A stretch of 64,000 bases of DNA from Zingiber officinale (Eukaryota; Streptophyta; Magnoliopsida; Zingiberales; Zingiberaceae): positions 83,618,281-83,682,280 of the forward strand of contig NC_055999.1 in assembly GCF_018446385.1 (NCBI RefSeq). Direction: 5' to 3'. Below, in pieces: positions 46,250-58,195 of the stretch (the stretch's first letter is position 1; the number at the start of each line of letters is the position of its first letter). The translations under genes were made by a program, and so were the position numbers. The notes beneath the pieces were generated by a model that worked only from the letters and a program-made list of their open reading frames with translations, was not told the DNA's origin and searched no databases.

Positions 46250-47335
46250 GAAATTTAAATTAATTCAAATTAAAATAAAATTAAATTAAAATTAATTCAA
46301 ATTTAAAATTAAATTAAATTTAAATTAATTTTTTTTTAACTCAAAAAATTATTTTAAAAATTAAACTTAATTTTTTGTTAAAAAAAAATTATTTTAAAAA
46401 TTAAAATTTATTTTTTTTAACTTAAAAATTTATTTTAAAAATTAAACTTAAAATTTTTTTAACTTAAAAATTTATTTTAAAAATTAAACTTAAAATTTTT
46501 TTAACTTAAAATTTATTTTAAAAATTAAACTTAAATTTTTTTTATTTAAAAATTTATTTTAAAAATTAAACTTAAAATTATTTTTACTTAAAAATTTATT
46601 TTTAAAATTAAACTTTATTTTAACTTAAAAATTTATTTTTTTAACTCAAAAATTTATTTTAAATTAAACTTAAATTTTTTTAACTTAAAAATTTATTTTA
46701 AACTTAAAAAAAAACTTATTAAAACTTTTTTTCCTAAAAATTTATTTTAAAAATTAAACTTTATTTTTTTTAACTTAAAAATTAAACTTAAAATTTTTTT
46801 AACTTAAAATTTATTTTATAAATTAAAATTATAATTTTTTTAACTTAAAAATTTATTTTAAAAATTAAACTTAAATTTTTTTTTAACTTAAAAGTTTATT
46901 TTAAAAATTAAACTTAAATTCTTTTTAACTTAAAAAATTATTTTAAAAATAAACTTAAATTCTTTAACTTAAAAATTAATTTTAAAAATTAAACTTAAAT
47001 TTTTTTTAACTTAAAAATTTATTTTAAAAATTAAACATAATTTTTTTTTAACTTAAAAATTTATTTTAAAAATTAAACTTAAATTCTTTTTAACTTAAAA
47101 ATTTATTTTAAAAATTAAACTTAAAATTTTTTTTAACTTAAAAATTTATTTTAAAAATTAAACTTAATTTTTTTTTTAATTTAAAAATTTATTTTAAAAA
47201 TTAAACTTAAAATTTTCTTCAACTGAAAATTTTATTTTAAAAATTAAACTTAATTTCTTTTTTAACTTAAAATTTTTTTTTACATATAAATTTTTATGTT
47301 AAAAATTATTTTTTTTTGTTTTTTTTTTAAAAAAA
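46250..47335. repeat. AT-rich minisatellite (about 40-bp units), about 1.1 kb
   Basis: About 25 imperfect units of AACTTAAAAATTTATTTTA plus AAAATTAAACTTAAATTTTT follow each other. The array lies exactly where the polymerase genes would be in an autonomous element. Confidence 0.9.
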
Positions 47336-47354
47336 AACGGAGTCAAAAACCAGT

Positions 47355-47448
47355 GGCGGGCGCCCCTGGCATACGGACCCGGGGCGCCCGGAGGAGATCC
47401 GGGCGCCCCACCCACTTAACCTCGGGCGTCCGGACTCCCCTATATATA
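47355..47448 (+). promoter_or_regulatory. Internal LTR-like promoter of the accessory ORF
   Basis: GGCGCCCGGAGGAGATCCGG-type sequence (about 47383-47411), as in the U3 of the LTRs, is followed by TATATATA at 47441-47448. The accessory ATG lies 163 bp downstream of the TATA box. The arrangement copies the LTR promoter (GGCGCC palindromes, then TATA, then a C-rich start). Confidence 0.6.
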
Positions 47449-48890
47449 GGGGGGCAGGGCACCCCCCTCTCTTCACACCCCCAAGCTTTCCTCCAAAGCT
47501 TTCTCCAAGCTTTATTGTGAAAGCATTCAAAATTAAAATTTTCTCTCGCTCTGCGGTTAATACGCGCTCGCGAATCAATCGAGGTCGTCAGTTCTAAAAT
47601 TATTTTAGCAATGGCTCCTCGGTAAACCTCCTGTCTTCTATTTAGAGTTTATTATCGTATGTTTATTTTTCGTTAATTAGTATTAGTTTATTTAGGAAAC
47701 GTTCTAAATCTGGTGCTGGACCCTCTACTCCCAGTATTGATCCTAGGTTTCCCACTGATGAGCTTAGGATTAAGTTTGAGCCAACCATCTACATGGCCAT
47801 TAGGACCAAATGTATAGATAGAGCATTCTTTTTACGCTCTTGCATTCCAGCTATGGAGACTATAAACCACTACAACCTTCAGAACCTTGTTGAGTGCACT
47901 AGCTCAGTAAACGTAAGTTTGTGTGCAAAATTTTACAACAACCTAGTAAAAGTAGACGTCCTTACCTACACTACTAGGGCAGCTGGGACTGATATCACGT
48001 TGTCCTCCACTGCCATCCGAGAGTTTTTTGGAGTTACGAGAGTCCACCTGTCCTTTTCAGTGCTATCCTCCCAGGGAGCTTCCCTTTGGAGATCCCTACT
48101 CGCATGTCACTCTTGATACGATTTATTCATATTTCTTTAGGGGCGAGCGAGTACCCACTGTGACCCAGTTTAGGTCAGTTACCCTTCGAGTCCAGGACTA
48201 CGCCCTTTATAGGGTCTTAGTCTTTTGCATTCTACCACGTAGCACTCGCGACATCACGATGATGCGCCCATTCCATTCCTTTCTCCTCTATGCTCTGTGT
48301 CATATGCTAGATATTGACATTAGTCTGCATATCTTTTCCACCATCATTTACTCGGCCGGATATGTGACGAGCGGGCGAGTTCATATGCCCTACTGTCACA
48401 TTCTGACAGCATATATGTCCTCTTTGGGCAATGATGTCACCGCAGGTGACATTCGCTATATGACCGAGTTTGACATTATAGGAGCTAGGAACTTTTCCCT
48501 AGCTAGTATTCATATAGATGATGAGGGTATCATGACCTGGCAGAGGGAGGCACAGCACCAGCCGGACTCAGACGCACAGCAGGAGGAGGCCGATGAGTTC
48601 TTTCTCGCACTCTTTCCTGACGAGGCCGCTCCTGCCCCAGCACCAGCTCGAGCCCCACGTCCCGCTCCTCGCACTCTAGCCGATCGAGTATCCGGGCTAG
48701 AGAGAGCCATGTCAAGTCTCCAGCACGAGTCCTCCGAGTTCCACCGAGATATACGACGAGAGATCTCCGATCTCCGACGAGAGGTGCGACAGGAGGTCAC
48801 TGATTTACGGCTAGATGTGCGGCAGGAGATCCGGCAGGAGATCTCCGACCTATGACGGGACATACGAGAGGACGACCGGGCTCGTCACAC

Positions 48891-50229
48891 CACGACCGGC
48901 TCAAGGCATAGGCCATTAAGGCCTATGCCTAGGGCCCCTATTATATTGGGGCCCACCAGATTTTATATATATATATATATATATATCTAGATTAATTTAA
49001 AAATATATATATGAAGTTGTATATTAAATATTTAAAATTACGATTAAAATAAATTTAGTCGAGATTTATTTTCATTGGTAATTTTAATTTTTTACTAGTC
49101 AAATTATATCAATAATTTTTAATTTTTAATAGATTAAAGTCTAGATGAGTTTTTTTTTACTCTTGTTAAATTTAATTGATAATTTTAATTTCTTACGATT
49201 AAAATTAGATTTGGTTAATAATTTATTTTTATTTTTTTATTAAAATTTAATTAGTAATTTTTAACTTTTTACTGGGAAAAATTTAATTTACTAATCAAAA
49301 TTAAGTTTTGTTAATAAATTAAAAATATTTATGAGTTATATTTAATTGATATTTTTTATAAAAATTTAATATTACACTATTAATTTTTTCTAAATTTTAT
49401 TTTTTTCTATCTACTCCTTGGTTATCATTTTTTTAAAAGTTTTATTTTTCTTTCAATTTTTTAATAATTCACCGTTAATGTTTATTAGTTAACTATTTTT
49501 GATTAAATAAATTTTCTTAATAATTTATTAAAGTTAAAATTGATAAAAAGATAATTTAGTTTATGAAGCTTCTTCCAATACAAGATTTCAAGAAATAATT
49601 TATTTTACGTAATGACTATATCTAGTACTCAAACTTATGTCTCAAGGTTACATACAATAATTTTATTATTGTGTCAAGACTTTCTTTCCTTAAAGTTAAA
49701 ATTGATTGATATTTTTAAATAACAATTAAAATGCATATTAATAATATTATAATAATTTATTACTCGTTTCCAAATTAGTTAACATAAATATTTTTTATTT
49801 TTTAAATTTTACTAATAAAGAAGTGAAGTTTGACGCAAGATAAAGTTATTGATACGTGACATAGTTTGTCACTACTTCCAATTGTAAAAATTATTATTGA
49901 CAATATATGAAATTGTTCTTTTAAATTTTACTAATAAAATTAAATGTCACCCCCGAGACATGGTTGAGTTGGCTAATGCACAATGGGCAAGGGGTTGAAT
50001 CTTGGTAAAGCTGAGAAAAATATTCTTCCCATAGTAGTCAACTACAGTTTCTTGATTTACCTCCTCATAGATGATCGTAAGATTGACCGTGTTAAGTTGC
50101 TAGGGTGGTAACTTCTACTTTTTACTATAACTAATAAAATTAAACATCTCTAATAGTATTTATTTTAAAAAAATATTAAGGTCTTATTTTTTTCTGCCTA
50201 GGGCTTCAAAAAGGATCGAGACGGCCCTG
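48891..50229. mobile_element. Non-autonomous hAT-type element, 1339 bp; TSD CGTCACAC
   Basis: The 8-bp target duplication CGTCACAC (48883-48890, 50230-50237) interrupts the accessory ORF codon-exactly. The left end CACGACCGGCTC and the reverse complement of the right end, CAGGGCCGTCTC, are imperfect terminal repeats. GCCTAGGGCCCC (about 48931-48942) is a motif I associate with plant hAT elements. The interior is AT-rich with no transposase, and (TA)n occurs at 48967-48984. Confidence 0.85.
49950..50115 (+). mobile_element. Possible SINE inside the hAT element
   Basis: GGTTGAGTTGGCTAATGCAC (A-box-like), then GGGTTGAATCTTGGTAAAGC (B-box-like), then a TTTACCTCCTCATAGATG..GCTAGGGTGGTAA tail. This matches the layout of a plant tRNA-derived SINE. 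Target duplication was not resolved. Confidence 0.4.
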
Positions 50230-50298
50230 CGTCACACTGAAATATTGGCACTCCTTCGGTCGATGGGTTCCGGACCACCTCCATCATCATCTCAGTAG

Positions 50299-51600
50299 TC
50301 ATGATTATTATGTAGCATTGTTATGACACTATTACAGCTGTTTGCAGTAGATATTATTCTACCCTACTGATTTTCCTTTTCAAATCTGAGTGGTCATACT
50401 CTAATTTAATAGACTAAGATTTTCAAAATTCAAAATTGTTTTCAAATTGACTGTTTTAAAATTCTAGGTTTTCATTTGTTTTAAACCTTTAGAATTTCAA
50501 AACAACTTTAGCCTTAGACTAGAAAAATCCTCTTAGAAATCATGTTCCCCCAGGACTAATATTTGAGCATCTCACCAACACCCTAGGATTACCTTGCTTG
50601 TAATTGACAAACTTAGAAAGAGGAGAGATGTATAGGCCAATTGCCTGGACTTAAGATGCTTATGTCAGTGCATCGACATAAGTCTGGGCGTTAAATACAA
50701 AACCTACATTAATCAAGTTAAGTTATTCAGCTTAGTCAACCACTAACTGATCACAATGAACTTAACTTGACTAACCAAGTGAAAGTTGTCATCTTCTGAT
50801 AGTCAGTAAGTAACTAATTGGTTAGACAGTTATTTTCGATGTCAGGTTTAAGGGGAGGATTAATTAGTCTCATCTTTATTTTTCCTTTACTATAATTGAT
50901 TTTTGAAAAATACTTTCTTAAAAAATATTTTAACAAATCTGACTTATCTTTGTAAAATCTACTAAACTTGGTTTTTGTAAATAGTACTTTTGCAAAAATT
51001 ATGTTTAAAAAGGTGGTTTAACTTTACTAGCTCATTTTAAAAAAAATTCAAGAATTAGATCTAGCTTTAAAGTTTGATTTGAAAATTCAATTTCACCTCA
51101 TTTTGAAAATCTGGATTTTGCAAACTTGAAAAATAAATTTGAAATTTTGAAAAATCAAGTTAGATTTGAATTATTTTTTTTATCTGGAAACTTATGCTTA
51201 AGATTTTTTTTTCACTTTTAAAAACTGATTTTGAAAATTTTAAACCTTGAAGTTTTGAATGGTTAATTTTAAACTGATTTTTTTTTCAACAATAAGTTTG
51301 TAAAGAATTCCAAATTGAAACTTATTTTGAAAATTCAATTTCTTGAAACTAAAGCTAAATTACTCCCCCAAGTTAACCTAACATCATTTCCTACAGTTTT
51401 TTTTATATACATTCTATATTGTTGATTGGTTAATTTGTCTTCCTTATTTGATGAATGTCAAACGGGGAGGGATAGGTGGTTAAGTTAGAAAAAAAAATAA
51501 AAATAAAATTAAAAACTAACTTAAACCTCATACTAGAACAAAATGTTTAAACTCTTACTCGCATATTTTTACTAATTTAACCAGGTTGTCATTCCATCAA
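50299..51600 (+). other. Non-coding 3' internal region of the element
   Basis: It runs from the accessory ORF stop to the polypurine tract. AT-rich, with several TTTTGAAAATT-like repeats and no coding frame. Confidence 0.6.
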
Positions 51601-51612
51601 AAAGGGGGAGAT
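51601..51612 (+). promoter_or_regulatory. Polypurine tract
   Basis: AAAGGGGGAGAT lies directly before the 3' LTR, as expected for plus-strand DNA priming. Confidence 0.85.
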
Positions 51613-52670
51613 TGTTGGTGCGGTTAGCACTAACGATCTAACTCAGGTTTTGATGAATGACAAATTAGGTTAAGTTAGGTTTGTTGTAATCTAACACTCT
51701 GACCGAGTGTGCAGACGAAGTCCAGACAGGTCGACGGGCTGACCGGATGTCTGGCATGAAGTCCAAGCGGGTCGACGGGCTGACCGGACGCTTGGCGAGA
51801 AGTCCAGCTAGGTCGACGGGCTGACCGGACGCTTGGCGAGAAGTCCAGACGGGTCGAAGGGCTGACCGGACGTCTGGCAGGTAAGTAAGGTAAGTCACTA
51901 GAGGGGAGTGACTGTAAGGACGCGTTCCCGGGAAGGAAACATTAGGCGTCGATCCGGCTTAGATCCATATCGGATATCTAAGTCGAGATCGTGACTAGAT
52001 TCCGGTCTCGGAAAGACGGAATCTAATTCATACTCTTTTTTGCTTATCTATATAACTGTGCTAACGAACTATTTTGCAGGGCATACTTATTATTTGCCTC
52101 CGGACTAACATTTGTCTTGCAGGACGAATTCTGCGGGAAAACAGGGTCCGGGCGCCTGGAAGAGATCCGAGCGCCCGGGAGGCAAATTTCATCCAAACTC
52201 GCGCGTCGCCTCGTAGAGCTTGCTAGTTGGACCTGCCACGTCCCACCAGGGCGCCCGGAAGGGATCCGGGGCGCCCCGAGTCTCATATAAAAGGAGGGTC
52301 AGAGGGGAGCTTAAAAACAACAACAAAAAGAAAGTCTTCTACTGCTTGCTCTACTGCTCTACGCTCCTGCGACGCTGACAAAGCTCCGACAACACGCTCC
52401 TTTCCTTTTTTGTTAAATTATTGTCGGTATTTGCTTTAGTTCCATTAGCATTCCTGTACTTTAATTTGTAACTATTTTCGAACTGCTAGTGATTGCCCAC
52501 CGAAAGCACCCTTGTGTGCGGGCCTTGGAGTAGGAGTCGACACAGGCTCCGAACCAAGTAAAACCAGCTTGTGTTAGCATTGTCCTTTTATTTCCGCTGC
52601 GCGTAACTCTTTTCGAATGATTTTGTTTATCGATATTCACCCCCCTCTATCGAACGCTTACGATCCAACA
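51613..52670 (+). repeat. 3' LTR
   Basis: It starts TGTTGGTGCGGTTAGCACTA and ends GCTTACGATCCAACA. It has the same layout as the 5' LTR and its TATA box is at 52286. The 5' LTR CCACGTGG is CCTCGTAG here. Confidence 0.92.
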
Positions 52671-52707
52671 GACACAACCATATTTAGAAGAATTGGAAAG
52701 TAATATC

Positions 52708-54156
52708 TGTTGGTGCAGTTAGTACTAATGGTCTAACCCAGGTTTTGATGAATGACAAAATAGGTTAAGTTAGTTTTGTTGTTGATCTAACACTCTGACC
52801 GAATTTACAGGAGAAGCCCATACAGGTCTACGGGTTGACCAGATATCTGGAACGAAGCCCAGCTAGGTCGACGGGCCGACCGGATAGCTGGCACGAAGTC
52901 CAAACGAATTGACGGGCTGACCGGACATTTGGCACGAAGTCCAGCTAGGTCAACGAGCTGACCGGATAGCTAGCACTAAGTCCAGACGGATCGAAGGGCT
53001 GGCTGAACGTTTGGCAGGTAAGTAAAGGTAAGTCACTGGAGGAGAGTGACTGTGAGGACGCGTTCCTGGGAAGGGAACTTAGGCGCCGATCCAACTTAGA
53101 ACTATTTCGGAACTCTAAGTCGAGATCGTGACTAGATTCCGGTCTCGGAAAGATGGAATCTAAGTCATACTCTTTCTATTTGAATTATGAACTGTGCTAA
53201 TAATCTATTTTGCAGGAGATATGAGTGCCTCAGACTAACGTTTATTTTTTGCAGGAAAGAAACTGTTGGAAAACAGGGTCCAGGCGCCCGGGAGGTACCT
53301 AGGCGCCCGGAGGTGAACTTTTATCATCTTCGCGTCATCACCACGTGGAGCCTCCTGGTTGGGTCAGTTACGTCACACCGGGGTGCCCTGATGGTTTCAG
53401 GGGCCCCGAACCTCCTATATAAGGAGGGTCAAGGCTGAAGCTCCAACAACAACTGACAATCAGATCTTCAGTGCTCCTGCGACGCTGCCAAAAGCTCACC
53501 GACAAGTTTCTTTCTCTTTCTGTCTTAGTTTTCATAATTTTCAGCATTTTTTTTACTAATAATTCCTGTACTTTCGTTGTAATTCTCATTTCGAATTATT
53601 AGTGATTGCCCACCGAAAGTACTCTTGTGTGCGGGCCTTAGAGTAGGAGTCGACACAGGCTCCGAACCAAGTAAAAATTACTTGTGTCATCTCTCTTTAC
53701 TTTACTTTTTCCGCTGCGTACTCTCGTTAATTTTTAAATCGATATTCACCCCTCCCCTCTATCGACTTTCACGATTCAACAAGTGGTATCAGAGCATGTA
53801 CCGCTCTGATTTGGTGCAACCACCAGTCAGACAAGGGGGTGACATTTTTTTCGGCTTTTCAATTTTTCGCATAATTCCAAACTAGTATTATTATCTTTTT
53901 GGAAATATTTTCTCGTTGCAGTTAATCTAAAATTGGTGCAACGCCAATTTAGTTTTCCTCTATTATTTATATTTCCTCCCGCATTACTAATCCAAGACCA
54001 AGTCTTGGGATGTTGCTTGTCTAGCTACTCTCTTGTGTGCAAGATGTCTCAGATCGAAGGCTTTAATACAGTGCATCCTCCCCTATTCAACGAGGACAAT
54101 TTTCCGTACTGAAAGAAAAGGATGGAGGTCTACCTGAAGATGGACTTCGACCAATG
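52708..54156 (+). mobile_element. Truncated relative: LTR, PBS, leader and 5' gag
   Basis: The LTR (52708-53781) is diverged from the 42.9-kb element but keeps the same layout (TGTTGGTGCAGTTAGTACTA start, GGTCGACGGG units, TATA at 53416, GATTCAACA end). The primer-binding site TGGTATCAGAGC is at 53784-53795. The leader hairpins are conserved. The gag start at 54044 reads MSQIEGF, has a TGA at 54110 and is cut at about 54156, where CACTA sequence begins. It lies 37 bp after the previous element. Confidence 0.85.
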
Positions 54157-55208
54157 TGCATGAAAGATGAATTTATGTTCCTTACTGTGCTTATTCCTGG
54201 TCCAGCCAATCCAAAAGATAAGATAGATACTTTCTTACAACCTCTAATTGTCGAGCTGAATGAATTATGGAATGTAGGGTCGGTGACTTATGATATTGCA
54301 AGTAAAACTAATTTGACATTGCATGTTGCTTTATTATGGACGATCAGTGATATTTCAGCATACTCAATGTTGTTGGGATGGAGCACGACTGGTAAATTAG
54401 CATGCCCACATTGCATGACAGAGTTTGATGCATTTTCATTACCTTGCAGTGGGAAGGTATCTTGGTTTGATAATCATCGTAAATTTCTACCACTGGATCA
54501 CCCTTTTAGGCGAAATAAGAAAAATTTTCTAAATAATGTTGCAGTAGAAAACCTCCCCCAGCAGTCCATGCTTTAGGTGAAGAAATCATTGAACAAATAG
54601 ATAGTTATGGATTTCTCCCAGTATCTCAGCCTAATTATGATGAGATAAATAAATATCTTGTTAGGATGTGCAAGTGTGGTTGGAAGAAAAGGAACATATT
54701 CTGGGAGCTGCCTTATTGGAAGTATCTACTCATTCGACACAATATAGATGTGATGCATGTTGAGAAAAATTTCTTTGATAATATCTTCAACACTGTGATG
54801 AATGTACTTGGAAGAACTAAGGACACTGCAAAATCACGTGAGGAATTAAAAGAACTAGTCAACAGACCAGAGTTGCATCAGAATGAAACAACCAATAAGT
54901 TTCTAAAAGTTTGTTATACATTGGACAAAGATGGTAAACAAGCTTTATGTAGTTGGTTAAAGAAATCAAATTCCAGATGGATATGCTTCAAATATGGCTC
55001 AATGCGTTGACACGAACAAATTAAAGATGTTTGGAACGAAGTAGAGAGACATTCGGTTGATTCACAACTCTAATCTACATCACAATTACTTGTAGATGGT
55101 AATGCCACTGACGAGGAGATAGATGATGGAGAGAAATCTAGCAGTGAGAATTTTGCTGAACTAACCGAGTCTAGCGACGACGACTTACAAACTGTTAATG
55201 TTGAGTAG
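54157..55208 (+). pseudogene. CACTA tnp2 transposase (Transposase_21) fragment
   Basis: Frames give MKDEFMFLTVLIPGPANPKD, HVALLWTISDISAYSMLLGW and STTGKLACPHC (54160-54430). After a frameshift near 54555 come FWELPYWKYLLIRHNIDVMH and EKNFFDNI (about 54695-54785). After another near 54960 comes a PDGYASNM motif. The catalytic remainder is deleted and an unrelated acidic tail ends at 55208. This family cuts and joins transposon ends; this copy cannot. Confidence 0.85.
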
Positions 55209-55356
55209 AAATGCTTCTAGAGTCTAGCATTGATTAAATTTTAACATTATTATTCATCTAGTAAGTTATGCTTCAATCATGTTTTGTTGCTTATTTATCA
55301 TGTTATTAAAGACTTATTATGATGTGCTATAATATTTTTTATAGATATCAGGTATC

Positions 55357-56593
55357 ATGGCAGATCTTCCAGCACCACTCCGTGGATCCACCGTCCTTAG
55401 GGTTGTTGGAGAGTCGTAAGTATTTTTTTATTATTAGTAATTCAAGTTCTTTATGTATAACATATATCTTATGTCTTAATATTGTTTATATGTTGGTTTA
55501 CTCCCGACGATCATCGAGTATCGACATATATTACACAGAAATTTAAGGAAAGAGTCTGCATATCTGGTACTACATGGAGACATGTAGATGCTACAACTAA
55601 GGATTTTTATTATCAAGAATTTGTGGTAAGTAAATTGAATATGTACAATATATTTATCCTTTAATATACTAAAATTTTAATTTTTAATTGTAGAAAAAAT
55701 ATACGTGGGAGGACGGGCACGAGGTAGAATTTGCAGCAACTTGGAATATTTATTGTGCCAAGTTGTACAAAGACCTATTATACTATGTGAGAAAGGATGA
55801 CACACTGCTACCTTATGTATTCGACGAGATCTGGAGTGCATGGACGACCACTTGGTCTGTAGAAAGATAGCAGACAAAGGCTCTAAAAGCTCGAGCGAAT
55901 AGGAATACAAAGTTAGGTGGCCCGAGTACCGGATCTGTTCGGCATACATTAGGATCTTGATACATTGTTGATCACGCTATGGATCTGGCGATTTTATTTA
56001 TTAATAAACTTATATAATTTTAGCCAAACTTATTTGTGCATGTAGGAGCATTCTTTAGAAAGACAACCCACTTGCCTGGAGATCTTTCTCAAGACTCATC
56101 AGAGAAAGGATGACACATATGTTGATCTTCGATTCAAGAACATTGGGGTTTGAATTATTAACTTGCAATTTATATTTAATCTTTAATAATGATTAATTAG
56201 CTTTAATAATTGTGTATAAGATATAAATTGTATATTTTTCTACACAGGAGGAAATGACAAGTAAGGTTGCTCAGGCATCTCAGCCACCGGTAGAGGGAGG
56301 GGAGTCACAGGATCTATCCATCCAGCAAATAAACCAAATTTATTATGATGTTGTGGGTGGAAGGACAGAACTCCTCCCTCTATGGCCTTGGCTCCCAGGC
56401 CAAGGTGGTATTTGATCGCTTGAGGACTCCTAGGGGCCATGCGAGTTCTTCTTCTTCTTCTGAGGTGGAGTCATTAAGAAAAGAAAATCAAGAATTGAAG
56501 ACTCAAATGACTACAATGGATCAGAGGTGGGAGAAGAAGTGGGCTGCTCAGGAGCAGGCATTGGTCCAGATGCAAGCAATCATTGCTAGATGA
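55357..56593 (+). pseudogene. CACTA second ORF (Transposase_24/TnpA-like) with introns
   Basis: Exon 1 starts at ATG 55357 (MADLPAPLRGSTVLRV) and ends at a GTAAGT donor (55416). Further exons encode FKERVCISGTTWRHVDA, KKYTWEDGHEVEFAATWNIY, NRNTKLGGPSTGSVRHTLGS and a C-terminal coiled coil (SLRKENQELKTQMTTMDQRW) ending at 56593. Stops (for example TAG after the WSVER segment near 55868) show decay. The protein type is thought to bind subterminal repeats. Confidence 0.65.
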
Positions 56594-57339
56594 GACCCAT
56601 CACAGCAGCCCCATTCACAGTAGCCCCAGTCAAAGGAGACCCGAGACCCATCGGAACCTGACCAAACCCCGCTGATGATTAGATATTTTTGAGGTATGTT
56701 CAACTATAACTTGATTTTTTTTAGAATTTCTTAGAAATTAATTAAGTCAAATATATTTATTCTATTGGGATATTATTAGATGTTTATCTTAAAGTGTTTT
56801 ACATTTTTCAGGAGTTCATATTGATACATTCACCATCACCACTATTATTGGTTATCCAAAATATAATCCAGGTATTTGTTTTACATGTAAAATTAGTTAT
56901 ATATTACAATGTTTGAGTTATATTACATTTGCATCAATTTATTCTAATCATAATCTCTTGTATTTGACTTTTACAGGATTATATTTGGATATATGTATAG
57001 GTGATGTATCATGGTAAGTATTTTTGATATTTTGTATTTGTCGTTCACTTATATACTTTTAGATACTTATGATTGTGAGTACTTGACACTTGGATATTAT
57101 TGTATTTTGGAGATTTTACATTTGCCATTCACTTATATTTATGTATTATATTGTATGTTGCATTTTGGAGATTGTGGATTGATTTATATTGTGATCTTGT
57201 TGTTGTATGTTGTGATTTATATTGTGTGGATTGTGATATATGTATGAATTGTGTTTGTGATGTCATCGCTTGTGATGACTTGTATTTATATTAAAATTGT
57301 ATATGGGAAATGAGTAAAACAAGAGCAGGTTTTTATTTT

Positions 57340-57756
57340 TTTTTCAATTTTTTACCGACGAAATTATGGTTTCCGTCGGTAAAATATCGGTAGCACAGTA
57401 ATTTTTGCGATATATTCCCGACAGAGATATGGATTCCGTCGGGAATTCCCGACGGAATCATTAATTCCGTCGGTAATTTACCGACGGTATGAAGTTTCCG
57501 TCGGGAAATTTCCGACTGGAATTTATTCAGTTGAAAATTTGCGTTACCTGTCGTTTACTTTTTTACCGACGGAAAAAGTTTTCAGTCGTTAAATTTACCG
57601 ACGGAAAATAGAATTCCGTCGGACCTTACCGACTGAATTGTATTTCCGTTGGTAAGTTGAATCACCGACCAAATGACTCCCGATACTGTAAATTCTGTCG
57701 GTAATGTCAAATATCGACGGAATATTCAGTCGTTATTAATTATTATTTTTGTAGTG
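57340..57756 (+). repeat. CACTA subterminal repeats and terminal inverted repeat
   Basis: More than ten copies of the ACCGACGGAA / TTCCGTCGG(T/G) motif occur in both orientations, ending in GTAGTG at 57751-57756. Confidence 0.88.
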
Positions 57757-58195
57757 AAACATCTTACTTGTATTCTATATAAGATATCTCTTTAAATCCC
57801 TCAATTCTTTTACAAAAGTGATCCTAAATACTTAAAACTCTCAGTTACAGATAACTTGTCATCTCTTATCTTAATAATTATCTCATTACGTCTAATATTA
57901 CTAAATTTAAATTTATTTTTAAAAACGGTTTGAATCTACATAATAATTTTGATCAAAATTGCTAAAGGGACTTAGGTGTCCAAAATTATTAAATAATGGT
58001 ATAACATCTTAACACAAATATATGAAATTGCAGAAGAAATTAAAACGCAAATACTTTGATAAGAATGATAATATAGATTATAGAAGCTAGGTGAGAGGTT
58101 AAGTAAAGGTGGTAAAAGGTGATTTACTAGTTTCTAATATTTCTATCAATTCGTCCGTAGGTCAATATGTAAGAGGTAAATCATGGATAACTACT
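57757..58195. other. Spacer, no gene seen
   Basis: AT-rich DNA without a recognisable feature. Confidence 0.5.

Larger units (their letters stand above)
47611..50298 (+). pseudogene. Spliced accessory ORF (putative plant transposon protein type), broken
   Basis: Exon 1 (47611-47621) encodes MAP plus two bases. A 74-bp intron (47622-47695, GTAAAC...TTTAG) joins exon 2 in the same frame as the conserved protein from 47697. The family (about 400 residues, seen in plant retroelements as an extra ORF; sometimes called putative plant transposon protein) has no known enzyme activity. Breaks: a one-base frame change in or near a T6 run (48024-48029), TGA at 48853-48855, and a hAT element inserted at 48891. 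After the hAT the frame resumes and ends at TAG 50296-50298. The C-terminal part has an Ala/Pro linker and a heptad-rich REISDLRREVRQEVTDLR coiled coil. Confidence 0.75.
42911..52670 (+). mobile_element. Complete non-autonomous Ty1/copia-type retrotransposon, 9760 bp; TSD GACAC
   Basis: Two similar LTRs (42911-43980 and 51613-52670), a tRNA-iMet primer-binding site at 43983, a polypurine tract at 51601-51612 and the exact duplication GACAC (42906-42910, 52671-52675) define a full element. The internal region holds a Gag (44245-45729), a 1.1-kb AT-rich minisatellite, an LTR-like internal promoter and a spliced accessory ORF (47611-50298). No protease, integrase, reverse transcriptase or RNase H motif is present, so movement needed enzymes from another element. 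LTR divergence by eye is a few dozen differences, so it is young relative to the copy at 3274-12772. All its genes now carry breaks. Confidence 0.92.
54157..57756 (+). mobile_element. 5'-truncated CACTA (En/Spm-type) transposon
   Basis: The right end is ...TTTTTGTAGTG, the complement of CACTACAAAAA, the hallmark of CACTA elements. About 400 bp before it are packed with ACCGACGGAA/TTCCGTCGGT subterminal repeats. Inside are relics of both typical proteins, tnp2-like (54154-55208) and a Transposase_24-like ORF (55357-56593). The left terminus is missing: the tnp2 sequence begins in mid-protein at the gag junction. Confidence 0.85.

Noticed and set aside
52671-53781. A single large element from 42911 to 53781
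   Set aside because: The exact GACAC duplication closes the first element at 52670; the next LTR is a separate, more diverged copy.
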